The notes under the pieces: model-generated
Databases searched by the model: none
Told to the model about the DNA's origin: nothing
Seen by the model: the letters and a program-made list of their open reading frames with translations, nothing else
Assembly: GCF_024054195.1 (NCBI RefSeq)
Contig: NZ_JAMXLB010000001.1
Span: 507,079-571,078 of the forward strand
Direction of reading: 5' to 3'
DNA from: Flavobacterium sp. NRK F7
Lineage (GTDB): Bacteria; Bacteroidota; Bacteroidia; Flavobacteriales; Flavobacteriaceae
DNA length: 64,000 bases
Made by a program: the position numbers and the translations under genes
Shown: positions 9,817 to 17,756 of the stretch, one piece after another
Layout: the number at the start of each line of letters is the position of its first letter
Numbering within the stretch: the stretch's first letter is position 1

Positions 9817-10677
9817 ATGATACTATCCATGACTGGTTTTGGTAAGGCCACTAAGCAATTGCCAAATAAAAAAATTAATGTTGAAATTAAATCTCTAAAT
9901 AGTAAAGGATTGGATTTAAATATGCGTATGCCTTCTGTTTACAGAGAAATGGAGTTGGGTTTACGCAATGATATTTCACAAAAATTAGAGCGTGGTAAAG
10001 TTGACTTTTCGTTGTATATTGAAGTTACTGGAGAAGAGACTACTGCAAAAGTGAATGCTCCTGTAATAAAGTCCTACATCAATCAAATGAAAGCTATTTT
10101 ACCAGAAGCCGATGCAACTGAGTTAATGAAAATGGCCGTTAGAATGCCTGATGCTCTTAAAACAGAACGTGATGAAATTGATGAAAATGAATGGGCAGAA
10201 ATTGTGTTGGTTGTAAACGAAGCTTTAGAAAACATTCAAACCTTCAGAAAAGACGAAGGGAGGTCGTTGGAAAAAGAATTTCAATTGCGTATTGCCAATA
10301 TTCGTTTGTATATGGAACAAGCCTTGTTGCTAGATCCAGAACGTGTTAAAAATATTAAAGAACGCTTACAAACCGCAATTGAAGAATTAAAAGTTACAGT
10401 TGACGAAAATCGTTTTGAGCAAGAATTAATTTATTATCTTGAAAAATTAGATATTACGGAAGAAAAAGTGCGTTTGACAAATCATCTGGATTATTTCTTA
10501 CAAACCTTGAATGGAAAAGAAGCCAATGGTAGAAAATTAGGTTTTATTACTCAAGAAATGGGAAGAGAAATTAATACAATGGGTTCCAAGTCAAATCATG
10601 CAGAAATGCAGAAATTAGTCGTAATGATGAAAGACGAATTGGAGAAAATTAAAGAACAAGTATTGAATGTTTTATAA
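9817..10677 (+). CDS. yicC: YicC/YloC-family endoribonuclease
   Basis: The 286-residue protein begins MILSMTGFGKA, the invariant YicC opening, and ends in the DUF1732 region ('LDYFLQTLNGKEANGRKLGFI', 'MGREINTMGSKSNHAEMQ'). Family members are reported to be single-strand endoribonucleases that influence small-RNA stability. The gene precedes gmk, a very common arrangement in bacteria. The ATG at 9817 gives the conserved N-terminus. Confidence in family is high; the substrate here is unknown. Confidence 0.93.
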   Translation: MILSMTGFGKATKQLPNKKINVEIKSLNSKGLDLNMRMPSVYREMELGLRNDISQKLERGKVDFSLYIEVTGEETTAKVNAPVIKSYINQMKAILPEADATELMKMAVRMPDALKTERDEIDENEWAEIVLVVNEALENIQTFRKDEGRSLEKEFQLRIANIRLYMEQALLLDPERVKNIKERLQTAIEELKVTVDENRFEQELIYYLEKLDITEEKVRLTNHLDYFLQTLNGKEANGRKLGFITQEMGREINTMGSKSNHAEMQKLVVMMKDELEKIKEQVLNVL

Positions 10678-10726
10678 AAAACATAAAAAAATAAACTACA
10701 ACACAACGACAAGCTTAGTGCCTTTG

Positions 10727-10747
10727 GCTTAAAGCTTAAAGCTTAAA
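10727..10747 (+). repeat. Short tandem repeat before gmk
   Basis: Three perfect 7-bp units GCTTAAA lie immediately upstream of the gmk start codon. They could arise by slippage or belong to the degenerate TTAG/TTAA-rich intergenic repeats seen on either side of the next small gene. Confidence 0.6.
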
Positions 10748-10750
10748 AGA

Positions 10751-11323
10751 ATGACAAAAGGAAAATTATTTGTGTTTTCAGCACCATCTGGATCAGGAAA
10801 AACGACCATTGTAAGACACTTATTAGAACAACCCGATTTGAATTTAGAATTTTCTATCTCTTGTGCTACGAGAGATCCTAGAGGAGAAGAAGTAAATGGA
10901 AAAGATTACTACTTTATCTCATGGGAAGAATTCAAACAACACATTAAAAACGAAGATTTTATTGAATGGGAAGAAGTCTATACCAATAATTTTTACGGTA
11001 CATTAAAAAAAGAAGTGGAACGCATTTGGGCTTTAGGGAAACATGTTATTTTTGATATTGATGTGGTGGGCGGTTTGCGTATTAAACACAAATTCCCAGA
11101 AGAAACCTTAGCCGTTTTTGTAAAACCTCCAAGTGTAGACGAACTGAAACGCAGATTAAAATTACGTTCTACTGAAAGTGAAGATAAGATTAATATGCGA
11201 GTTGCCAAAGCTTCTGTCGAATTAGCTACGGCTCCACAATTTGATAAAATTATTAAAAATTACGATTTAGATACTGCAAAAGAAGAGGCGTATCAGTTGG
11301 TGAAGGAATTTATTGGAAAATAG
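10751..11323 (+). CDS. gmk: Guanylate kinase
   Basis: This 190-residue cytoplasmic enzyme phosphorylates GMP or dGMP with ATP. The P-loop is 'FSAPSGSGKTTIV' (residues 8-20). The GMP-binding region follows with 'SCATRDPRGEEVNGKDYYF' and 'FIEWEEVYTNNFYGT', and the lid carries 'RRLKLRSTES'. Length matches the family. It follows yicC by 73 bases. The gene normally next in Flavobacteria-type order, nadD, is displaced here by a small four-helix-bundle gene with repeat flanks. Confidence 0.96.
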   Translation: MTKGKLFVFSAPSGSGKTTIVRHLLEQPDLNLEFSISCATRDPRGEEVNGKDYYFISWEEFKQHIKNEDFIEWEEVYTNNFYGTLKKEVERIWALGKHVIFDIDVVGGLRIKHKFPEETLAVFVKPPSVDELKRRLKLRSTESEDKINMRVAKASVELATAPQFDKIIKNYDLDTAKEEAYQLVKEFIGK

Positions 11324-11381
11324 TACTTAGTGATTAGTCCTCAGTACTTAGTAAAAAGTGAATTTCTAGTAGTTAGTATTT
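11324..11381 (+). repeat. TTAG-rich intergenic repeat, left flank of the four-helix-bundle gene
   Basis: The block contains several near-copies of CTTAGTGATTAG / CAGTACTTAG / AGTTAGTATTTAG. The block after the next gene (11790-11823) is an approximate inverted version of it, so the small gene is bracketed by imperfect inverted repeats. Confidence 0.6.
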
Positions 11382-11395
11382 AGATAAACTATTTT

Positions 11396-11761
11396 ATGAG
11401 TGGGATTAAGTCTTATAGAGAATTACTTATTTGGCAAAAAGGTATTAGAATTGTTGTTCTAGTATATAAACTAACTCAGAATTTCCCTAAAGAAGAGATT
11501 TATGCTCTGACCAGTCAGATTAAAAAGGCTAGTGTATCTATTCCTTCTAATATTGCTGAAGGTTTTGGACGTCAAACAGACAAATCATTCCATCATTTTT
11601 TGAATATTTCTAGAGGTTCCTTAAACGAATTAGAAACACAACTTATTCTTGCAAAAGAATTAGAATTCAATTTAGATGAAAAAATTTTTAATGAAATTAT
11701 GCTTTTGATTGAAGAAGAAAGTAAAATGATACATTCTTTTTCAAAAAAGCTAAAAAATTAA
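11396..11761 (+). CDS. Four-helix-bundle protein (23S rRNA intervening-sequence family)
   Basis: This 121-residue protein matches the family first described from open frames inside 23S rRNA intervening sequences. Key segments are 'YRELLIWQKG', 'IKKASVSIPSNIAEGFGR' and 'RGSLNELETQLILAKEL'. The fold is a four-helix bundle that forms pentamers in solved homologues; the biological role is not established. It is inserted between gmk and nadD and flanked by approximate inverted repeats, which suggests it behaves as a small mobile unit. No transposase is present. Confidence 0.88.
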   Translation: MSGIKSYRELLIWQKGIRIVVLVYKLTQNFPKEEIYALTSQIKKASVSIPSNIAEGFGRQTDKSFHHFLNISRGSLNELETQLILAKELEFNLDEKIFNEIMLLIEEESKMIHSFSKKLKN

Positions 11762-11789
11762 AAAAAGTAATTTAGCACAAAACATTAAA

Positions 11790-11823
11790 AACTAAGGACT
11801 AACAACTAACCACTGAGCACTAA
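11790..11823 (-). repeat. TTAG-rich repeat, right flank of the four-helix-bundle gene
   Basis: Read on the minus strand it starts TTTAGTGCTCAGTGGTTAG and ends AGTCCTTAG. It therefore resembles the left block at 11324-11381 in inverted orientation. It ends five bases before the nadD start. Confidence 0.6.
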
Positions 11824-11827
11824 AATC

Positions 11828-12409
11828 ATGAAAATCGGTTTGTATTTTGGAACATTTAATCCTATTCATATTGGTCATTTAATCATTGCCAATCATATGG
11901 CGGAACATTCTGATTTGGATCAAGTTTGGATGGTGGTTACCCCTCATAATCCTCTTAAAAAGAAAAGTACATTGTTAGATGATTATCATCGTTTGCACAT
12001 GGTACATTTAGCTACAGAAGACTATGCCAATATTCAACCTTCCGATATTGAGTTTAAACTACCTCAACCTAACTATACAGTTCATACTTTGGCACATTTA
12101 CTAGAAAAATATCCAAAATATGAATTTTCTTTAATCATGGGTGAAGACAACTTAAACTCGTTACACAAGTGGAAAAACTATGAGGTAATTCTACAAAATC
12201 ACGACATTTATGTGTATCCTAGATTAAACGCGGGTGAAATGGACGAACAGTTTGCCAATCATTCTAAGATTCATAGAATTGGTGCACCCGTTATTGAATT
12301 GTCTTCGACTTTTATTCGAAATAGCATTAAAAACAACAAGAATGTAGTCCCGATGTTACCTAGTAAAGTTTGGGAATATGTGGAGCATAATTTGTTTTAT
12401 AAGAAGTAA
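11828..12409 (+). CDS. nadD: Nicotinate-nucleotide adenylyltransferase
   Basis: This 193-residue enzyme transfers AMP from ATP to nicotinate mononucleotide, the penultimate step to NAD+. The nucleotidyltransferase signature 'YFGTFNPIHIGHL' (residues 6-18) and the second motif 'SSTFIRNSI' near residue 160 are both intact. It is convergent with, and only 50 bases from, the NAD salvage gene for nicotinamide phosphoribosyltransferase, although transcribed independently. The two are separated by a bidirectional terminator. Confidence 0.95.
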   Translation: MKIGLYFGTFNPIHIGHLIIANHMAEHSDLDQVWMVVTPHNPLKKKSTLLDDYHRLHMVHLATEDYANIQPSDIEFKLPQPNYTVHTLAHLLEKYPKYEFSLIMGEDNLNSLHKWKNYEVILQNHDIYVYPRLNAGEMDEQFANHSKIHRIGAPVIELSSTFIRNSIKNNKNVVPMLPSKVWEYVEHNLFYKK

Positions 12410-12410
12410 T

Positions 12411-12446
12411 AAAAAAGCCTTGTTTTTAATGAATCAAGGCTTTTTT
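12411..12446. terminator. Bidirectional terminator between nadD and the NAD/ADP-ribose operon
   Basis: A 12-bp perfect stem (AAAAAAGCCTTG / CAAGGCTTTTTT) with a 12-base loop lies between convergent genes. It marks the 3' end of the 11-gene minus-strand run. Confidence 0.85.
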
Positions 12447-12459
12447 ATAGTTTAATAGT

Positions 12460-13911
12460 TTATACTTTCACTCGCTTACGAATGTCTTCCAAAGCATGAT
12501 CCACCAATAATTTTCCATCTCGGAATACCTCTTGCATTTCTCCTTGTTGTTCTTCTTCCCAAGAAACTTCATCTTTTAAGTTATATTTTCCATTTAAAAG
12601 TTCAATTTTCATTAATCCTTTAGCCGATTTTTTGGTACCATCATCTGTAATAGGATCTTTAAAAATGGCTCTTCCTTCTCCGTTTACTTCACCATAAGTA
12701 GCTTTCATCGCAAAACCAAATGTATCTCTAGTATTGTATTGATAAGTAAACGAACCAATTCCCAAGACCACATTGGTAGATGCAAATCCTTTTTTCTTTA
12801 GCTCTTCACAAATTTTTGTAGCTCTTTCCATCGTAATGCTATCGCCATAAATCGCTCCAATTTGAGGAACCAATTCTTTATATCCTTTCGCATTAATGGT
12901 TCCTCCAAAAGTATCCCAAAGTAGCTCTACAACCCCTTTTCTCTCTTGTTCAGTTTTTCCATTCGGATTTCCGCATAAAATATGAATGGGATCACCACTA
13001 TCTGGTCGAATTACCACTTTACCTTCTCTCGCTATAATTTCTTCTTTCAATCGTGGTAAATAATCGGTTAGTACTTTCCATAAATCCCAAGTATCAGAAA
13101 CAATAGACACAATACCTTTTGGATACACCTCACAAATTAATCGTTTGAAGGTATCATATTCTCCTTCAGTTGTTCCCATACACATGACTGAATGCTCTGT
13201 AGCTGCAACCGAACCACCAATTAACATGGCGTCGGAATTGGCATTGTAATAGGTTTCCAGAAAATCAATGGCTGGAATGGTATCGGTTCCTGTAAAACTC
13301 AATAAATGTCCGGCTGCAGAAAGAACCGCTGCTTCAATACCAGCCATACCACGCATAGAGAAATCGTGTGCTTGCCAATCTACAAACTCTGCAATGGAAG
13401 CTGTATCTTGTGCATATTTGTCTAAAATTTTACGATATTGTTTTGCAATAGTAGCCGAATTACAGGGTAACCACACCACGGCTGAAAGTAAGGTCTCGAA
13501 ATAATTGGTCAACCAAAAGAATTCCGATTGGGTATTATACATGGTAAACATGGGTGTACGAATGGGTACACTAACACCTTCGGGTAAGGCTTTGAATACC
13601 ATTGGAATGTATCCTAAATCATGTAAAGCAGCGATATGTTGTGTACCTACTTGATTTTCGCCCAAATAGTTATTGATACGACGTGCATATTTTTGAACGA
13701 CTTCTTCTTTAGGTTTTGCAAAAAAATGATTTTGAAAATCTTCTAAAATGTATTTTTTGATAAAATATTGTAAGCCAAAGAATACGACTTCATTTACGCC
13801 TTCAATTCTTGATTTTCTAGGAGTCCAATTAGAATACACTAAACTTGTTCCGTTTGGATATTGTCTTCGGTGATCTACTTTATAACCGTCGGTTAACAGT
13901 AATGGGTTCAT
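12460..13911 (-). CDS. nadV: Nicotinamide phosphoribosyltransferase-like enzyme (NadV/NAMPT family)
   Basis: This 483-residue protein matches the NAMPT family. The N-terminus reads 'LLLTDGYKVDHRRQYP' with 'YSNWTPRKSR', the catalytic His is in 'AATEHSVMCMG' (about residue 236), and the phosphoribosyl-binding region includes 'VVIRPDSGDPIH'. Classical members join nicotinamide to PRPP to give NMN. The phage NARP1 enzyme Namat, of the same family, uses ADP-ribose pyrophosphate to make NAD+ directly; sequence alone does not tell these apart here. It is the last gene of the NAD/ADP-ribose run, 97 bases after the phosphatase gene. TACTTTTG at 13961-13954 could be its own -7 element. Confidence 0.92.
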   Translation of the reverse strand: MNPLLLTDGYKVDHRRQYPNGTSLVYSNWTPRKSRIEGVNEVVFFGLQYFIKKYILEDFQNHFFAKPKEEVVQKYARRINNYLGENQVGTQHIAALHDLGYIPMVFKALPEGVSVPIRTPMFTMYNTQSEFFWLTNYFETLLSAVVWLPCNSATIAKQYRKILDKYAQDTASIAEFVDWQAHDFSMRGMAGIEAAVLSAAGHLLSFTGTDTIPAIDFLETYYNANSDAMLIGGSVAATEHSVMCMGTTEGEYDTFKRLICEVYPKGIVSIVSDTWDLWKVLTDYLPRLKEEIIAREGKVVIRPDSGDPIHILCGNPNGKTEQERKGVVELLWDTFGGTINAKGYKELVPQIGAIYGDSITMERATKICEELKKKGFASTNVVLGIGSFTYQYNTRDTFGFAMKATYGEVNGEGRAIFKDPITDDGTKKSAKGLMKIELLNGKYNLKDEVSWEEEQQGEMQEVFRDGKLLVDHALEDIRKRVKV

Positions 13912-14008
13912 ATCTATTATTTTTTTATTTGTAATTCATTCTTATTCGGACTTCAAAAGTAAAACTATAATGGTCTTACTATTTCATTATAAATAATGAT
14001 TTTCCTTT

Positions 14009-14740
14009 TTAATTTCTCCCTTTTTCATTGGGATATAAGGTTTGTACAGCATCACTTTGCCAAAACCTTTTCGTGTCTATGTCGAGGCATGAAATTTTAC
14101 CTGTAAATGCTGCTCCTGTATCTATGTTCCAAACATTTGCTTTTTGCATAGGTATTGTAATTCCGTAATTTATGGTAGGTGTATGACCAATGTAAATCTC
14201 ATCAAACAATAGTAATCTTTTAGGAAATAATTCACTATTTTTTTTAAGGTTTTTATCCATTGATACAGCTGTTTCCCACAAAGTTCTATCCCAAGAATAA
14301 TTAGAGGAATAGGTTTCATGACTTGGTCCATGCATGGAAGAAAAACCAGCATGAATAAACAATCTATTTTGCGCATCAACATGATAATCTTTCATTTTTT
14401 TAAAAAAAATCAAATGCTCGCTTTTTTTGTTTTTTTCCAAAGCATGATAAGCTTCAAATGTTAAAATCCCACCATGAAACAGCCATTTTCTTTCGGCAAT
14501 ATCAGTTGCTAAATAATCCATACACCAAGTGTCGTGATTGCCTCTGATAAAAATACAATCTTGTTTTTCAGCCGTTTCAATTAAAAATTGAATTACCGCA
14601 GCAGATTCACTCCAACCATCTACATAATCTCCTAAGAAAATTAAAGTATCCGATGTAGTAATTTCTGCTCTTTCAAATAGTTGTTGCAAAGCTCTTAAAC
14701 CACCATGAATGTCTCCAAAAACTAAAGTTCTTTTTTGCAT
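14009..14740 (-). CDS. PPP-type calcineurin-like metallophosphatase
   Basis: The 243-residue cytoplasmic protein has all PPP-family metal motifs in order: 'FGDIHG' (residue 8), 'LGDYVDGWSES', 'RGNHDTW', a later 'FIHAGF' and 'IGHTPT'. Relatives are Ser/Thr phosphatases PrpA/PrpB and ApaH-type dinucleotide hydrolases. Its place after KptA and two macro proteins suggests a substrate such as ADP-ribose 1''-phosphate or a dinucleotide, but that is inference. The start lies one base after the macro gene's stop, so the two are coupled. Protein phosphatase activity remains equally possible. Confidence 0.85.
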   Translation of the reverse strand: MQKRTLVFGDIHGGLRALQQLFERAEITTSDTLIFLGDYVDGWSESAAVIQFLIETAEKQDCIFIRGNHDTWCMDYLATDIAERKWLFHGGILTFEAYHALEKNKKSEHLIFFKKMKDYHVDAQNRLFIHAGFSSMHGPSHETYSSNYSWDRTLWETAVSMDKNLKKNSELFPKRLLLFDEIYIGHTPTINYGITIPMQKANVWNIDTGAAFTGKISCLDIDTKRFWQSDAVQTLYPNEKGRN

Positions 14741-14741
14741 T

Positions 14742-15344
14742 TTAATAGTCCCAAATTAATCCCTTTTCATTTAATCTATATTGAAACTTTTGCGTGTCTC
14801 CGAATGTTTGATAGTCTTTGTAATTTTTATTCATGATTTCGTCATAAGCTAAAAACATTTGGTTGGATGCTATGTGAAATGGCATTCTTCCGCATCCTGT
14901 ACACAAACCAGGAATAGCTACCGTCTTAATAGCTTCATTGTTTTTACACGCTATTAGAATCGCTTTCATGGCTAAATAAGCATTTACAGAAGTTGCAATA
15001 TTAAAACTCATAGGTACTCTCATTGTAGGTGCAGAAATTAAATATGGAATGGTATCATTTCCTGTAGCAAGTGTAATGGATTTTCCAATTAGTAATTCTT
15101 TTTCATCTAATTGGGCAATTTGAGCTTGTAAATTTTCTTGTAAATGCCAACCTAATTTCTCAGAAATATGTAAATCCAATCCTCCATCCATAAAACCAAA
15201 AGAATTGGCCGGACTAACAATAGCATCGCAAGGAACTTCTAAAATATCTTGTCCTATGATTTCTACATTTGGACAATCTTTAAAATCTTCTTTCCAAGCG
15301 TTGCCTAATGCTTCTTCTCTGTAAACTAACTTAACTTGCACCAT
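14742..15344 (-). CDS. Macro domain protein (ADP-ribose-binding), copy 2
   Basis: This is about 200 residues of a single macro domain. 'VEIIGQDILEVPCDAIVSPA' and 'NSFGFMDGGLD' form the first ADP-ribose contact region, and 'VAIPGLCTGCGRMP' the phosphate loop. I chose the ATG at 15344, two bases after the kptA stop; the longer frame from 15389 would overlap kptA by 43 bases and adds an implausible N-terminus. The 'SFGFMDGGLD' variant differs from the '[17 protein letters not shown]' loop of the other macro gene in this run, so the two are not recent duplicates. Processing of ADP-ribose 1''-phosphate or removal of ADP-ribose from targets is likely. Confidence 0.88.
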   Translation of the reverse strand: MVQVKLVYREEALGNAWKEDFKDCPNVEIIGQDILEVPCDAIVSPANSFGFMDGGLDLHISEKLGWHLQENLQAQIAQLDEKELLIGKSITLATGNDTIPYLISAPTMRVPMSFNIATSVNAYLAMKAILIACKNNEAIKTVAIPGLCTGCGRMPFHIASNQMFLAYDEIMNKNYKDYQTFGDTQKFQYRLNEKGLIWDY

Positions 15345-15346
15345 AT

Positions 15347-15910
15347 CTAAAATTCTATATATTCTACAGGTACTTGGTCTGTTAACCAAACTCCGTTTTC
15401 TGACACATAAAAAGAATAGCCATCTGCATGCATTTTAGGTGCATTGATACTTAAAATAACAGGTTTTCCTCTTCTACTTCCTACTTTGATAGCTGTTTCC
15501 TTATCTTGACTCAAATGCACATGTTGTCGACTCATTTTTTGCAAGCCTTCTTTTCGAATGGCTTGCATGAATTTATCTACTGTTCCGTGGTATAAAAAAT
15601 GAATAGGTTCGATTTCTTTCAATTCTAATTCGACTGAAATGGAATGTCCTTGACTCGCTCTTATTTTAGTTTTGTCTTTATTAAAAGCGAATCGTTTTTT
15701 ATCATTATTGATTACTACATATTCTAGTAATTCAGTGTTTAATTTTTTATGATGTTGGTTGCATTTTTCAATCAATTCATTAACTGAAGCCCAGCCGTTC
15801 TCATCTAATTTTAAGTTGATGGTTTCAGGAGCATGTCTTAATATTAAACTAAGAAATTTACTTATATTTTTAGTTTCTTTTTCATTCATTTTTACTTCAT
15901 GTTTAGTCAT
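15347..15910 (-). CDS. kptA: RNA 2'-phosphotransferase (KptA/Tpt1)
   Basis: This 187-residue protein has the KptA/Tpt1 arrangement: a winged-helix N-terminal half with 'SKFLSLILRHAPE' (about residues 17-29), then an ADP-ribosyltransferase-fold half with 'RASQGHS', 'FLYHGT', 'HVHLSQDKETAIKVGSRRG' and 'GVWLTDQVPVEYI'. The conserved Arg-His-Arg-Arg active-site set appears intact. Tpt1 removes a 2'-phosphate from RNA onto NAD+, releasing nicotinamide and ADP-ribose 1'',2''-cyclic phosphate. Bacteria without tRNA splicing have no obvious substrate, so its role here is open. It lies one base downstream of the DUF4291 stop. Confidence 0.93.
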   Translation of the reverse strand: MTKHEVKMNEKETKNISKFLSLILRHAPETINLKLDENGWASVNELIEKCNQHHKKLNTELLEYVVINNDKKRFAFNKDKTKIRASQGHSISVELELKEIEPIHFLYHGTVDKFMQAIRKEGLQKMSRQHVHLSQDKETAIKVGSRRGKPVILSINAPKMHADGYSFYVSENGVWLTDQVPVEYIEF

Positions 15911-15911
15911 T

Positions 15912-16550
15912 TCATTTAGAAATCTTTAATTTTCTATTCAATTCTTCATCTGAGAAATAAAATGGTTTTTCTTCAGGAATTAACAATTTATCTAAATCTT
16001 TACTTTTTACGAACTCATATTGTTCTGCAACAAATTGAGATATATCTTCTATTAAAAGCACATCTTCTTTTGAAAAAGTACGAATGTATTCGTTTCGCAA
16101 TCCAATTTGAATGGCTCTTCTGTCTAATTTATCCCCATAAGGATCATGATCGGGATCCCATTGTAAGCGTACATTTGAACTTTTAACCGCATCTTTCCAT
16201 GCTTCCTGTGTTATTCCTTCCACTTGATTAAAAGAAGAATAAACGGCGTTTTTCAAATACCTTTCAAACGCTTCCAGTTTTAAATGTATAGCCAAAACGA
16301 CTTCTTGTCCTTCTTTGGTTCCCCAACCATTGCGATACATCATCCAAAGGAAATTAGGTTTAATCCAAGTCATTCGATCCAAACTAAAAGCACCTCCAAA
16401 AAATTGATTTTCAGCTGCAAAATGTCCTATTTCATTTCGATAGGATTGGTAAACGATTATTTTTTCATGGTCATATTGCGCCATGATATGATGGCCGTCT
16501 TTGGGCCATTTTAAAATTTGTTCTGTATATTTTTTTAATTTTATTTTCAT
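15912..16550 (-). CDS. DUF4291 domain protein, unknown function
   Basis: About 212 residues match the DUF4291 family, seen in '[15 protein letters not shown]', '[19 protein letters not shown]' and 'RAIQIGLRN' towards the C-terminus. The ATG at 16550 overlaps the upstream macro stop by four bases (ATGA) and gives [11 protein letters not shown]. The longer frame from 16571 overlaps more and is less likely. The biochemical activity is unknown to me. Its tight coupling within a run of NAD- and ADP-ribose-handling enzymes makes an ADP-ribosyl transfer or hydrolysis role a reasonable guess, but no catalytic residue can be assigned from this sequence alone. Confidence 0.85.
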   Translation of the reverse strand: MKIKLKKYTEQILKWPKDGHHIMAQYDHEKIIVYQSYRNEIGHFAAENQFFGGAFSLDRMTWIKPNFLWMMYRNGWGTKEGQEVVLAIHLKLEAFERYLKNAVYSSFNQVEGITQEAWKDAVKSSNVRLQWDPDHDPYGDKLDRRAIQIGLRNEYIRTFSKEDVLLIEDISQFVAEQYEFVKSKDLDKLLIPEEKPFYFSDEELNRKLKISK

Positions 16551-17053
16551 TTTAAAAGTTTTTTGTACCACTGGTAATTTTCTTCATCAAAACAGACAAA
16601 GGTTATTTCTTCTAAGTTATTTGCAGAAAATTTTTGAACAGCATTTATGGCTATTTGTGCCGCTTCTGCTTTTGGAAAACGGTAAATTCCCGTACTTATA
16701 TTAGGAAAAGCAATTGTTTTTAATCCTTTTTTTTCTGCTATCTGCAATGCGTTTACATAACAATTGGCTAACAGTTTTCTTTTCTCCTCTTTATCGCCAT
16801 TCCAAACTGGTCCAACCGTATGGATGACATATTTTGAAGGCAAATTTCCAGCAGTAGTAATAACCGCTTCTCCTACTTTACAACCGCCTTGTTTATTTCT
16901 TATAGCTACACATGCCTCTAAAATAGCTTTTCCTCCTGCTTTATGAATGGCGCCATCTACGCCACCACCACCTAATAAAGAAGTATTAGCGGCATTGACG
17001 ATAACGTCAACTTCCATTTTTGTGATATCTGCTTTGCTTACAAGAAATTTCAT
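16547..17053 (-). CDS. Macro domain protein (YmdB/MacroD-like O-acetyl-ADP-ribose deacetylase), copy 1
   Basis: The 168-residue single macro domain is of the MacroD/YmdB type. It has '[20 protein letters not shown]' with the catalytic Asn/Asp region, '[20 protein letters not shown]' and '[14 protein letters not shown]'. These enzymes hydrolyse O-acetyl-ADP-ribose and remove ADP-ribose from acidic residues. The gene directly follows the sirtuin, whose product is O-acetyl- (or acyl-) ADP-ribose, so a product-clearing role is well supported by context. It overlaps the DUF4291 start by four bases. Confidence 0.93.
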   Translation of the reverse strand: MKFLVSKADITKMEVDVIVNAANTSLLGGGGVDGAIHKAGGKAILEACVAIRNKQGGCKVGEAVITTAGNLPSKYVIHTVGPVWNGDKEEKRKLLANCYVNALQIAEKKGLKTIAFPNISTGIYRFPKAEAAQIAINAVQKFSANNLEEITFVCFDEENYQWYKKLLK

Positions 17054-17065
17054 ATGTTTATTTTT

Positions 17066-17755
17066 TTAATCGCCTCCCTTTATTAATACATCAAATACTT
17101 TTTGCATTCCAGTGGTTGCTTTTTCTTTAATATAAATGGCTCTTCCTCCATAATTGCCTCCATCATGGTCTGGGTTGATAATGATTAGTTGCGCATCGTC
17201 TTTTATAAAGTTTAAAAGATTAGCTGCAGGGTAGACTTGTAAAGAGGTACCTATGACCATAAAAATATCCGCTTGTGCTACTAATTCGACAGCAACAGGA
17301 TACAAAGGCACTTCTTCACCAAACCAAATAATATCAGGTCGTAATTGGGAACCATCTTCTGCTTTGTCTCCTATTTTGATATCCTCAAAGCAATCATAGG
17401 TTATTTTTCTATTGAGAGAAGAACACATTTTATTTAATTCTCCATGAAGATGTAAAATATGGGTTGAACCTGCTCTTTCGTGTAAATCGTCTATGTTTTG
17501 TGTGATGATTTGCACATCGAAGTGGTCTTCTAATTGTTTTACTAAATGGTGTGCTTGATTGGGTACTACTTGCTTTAATTGTTGTCTTCTTTGATTGTAA
17601 AAATCCAATACTAATTCGCGATTTTTTCTCCAACCTTCTGGTGAAGCTACATCTTCGACTTTATGGTTGTGCCATAACCCGTTAGCATCTCTAAAGGTTT
17701 GAATTCCGCTTTCCGCACTAATTCCTGCTCCTGTTAAAATGGCTATTTTTTTCAT
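17066..17755 (-). CDS. cobB: NAD-dependent protein deacylase (Sir2/CobB family)
   Basis: This 229-residue sirtuin has the Rossmann motif 'ILTGAGISAESGIQTFRD' (residues 6-23), 'TQNIDDLHERAG', the catalytic His in 'HLHGEL', and 'VIGTSLQVYPAANL'. 'FYNQRRQ' keeps the Tyr-x-x-Arg pair that E. coli CobB and SIRT5 use to bind succinyl or malonyl lysine, so desuccinylase activity is plausible. Only two Cys ('MCSSL', 'YDCF') remain in the usual zinc region, so the zinc site appears incomplete. It consumes NAD+ and releases nicotinamide, which the NAMPT-like gene of the same run could recycle. Spacing to its neighbours is 1 and 12 bases. Confidence 0.94.
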   Translation of the reverse strand: MKKIAILTGAGISAESGIQTFRDANGLWHNHKVEDVASPEGWRKNRELVLDFYNQRRQQLKQVVPNQAHHLVKQLEDHFDVQIITQNIDDLHERAGSTHILHLHGELNKMCSSLNRKITYDCFEDIKIGDKAEDGSQLRPDIIWFGEEVPLYPVAVELVAQADIFMVIGTSLQVYPAANLLNFIKDDAQLIIINPDHDGGNYGGRAIYIKEKATTGMQKVFDVLIKGGD

Positions 17756-17756
17756 T

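Noticed and set aside
10678..11823. An insertion sequence around the four-helix-bundle gene.
   Set aside because: No transposase, no clean terminal inverted repeats and no target duplication can be seen; only degenerate repeats flank the gene.
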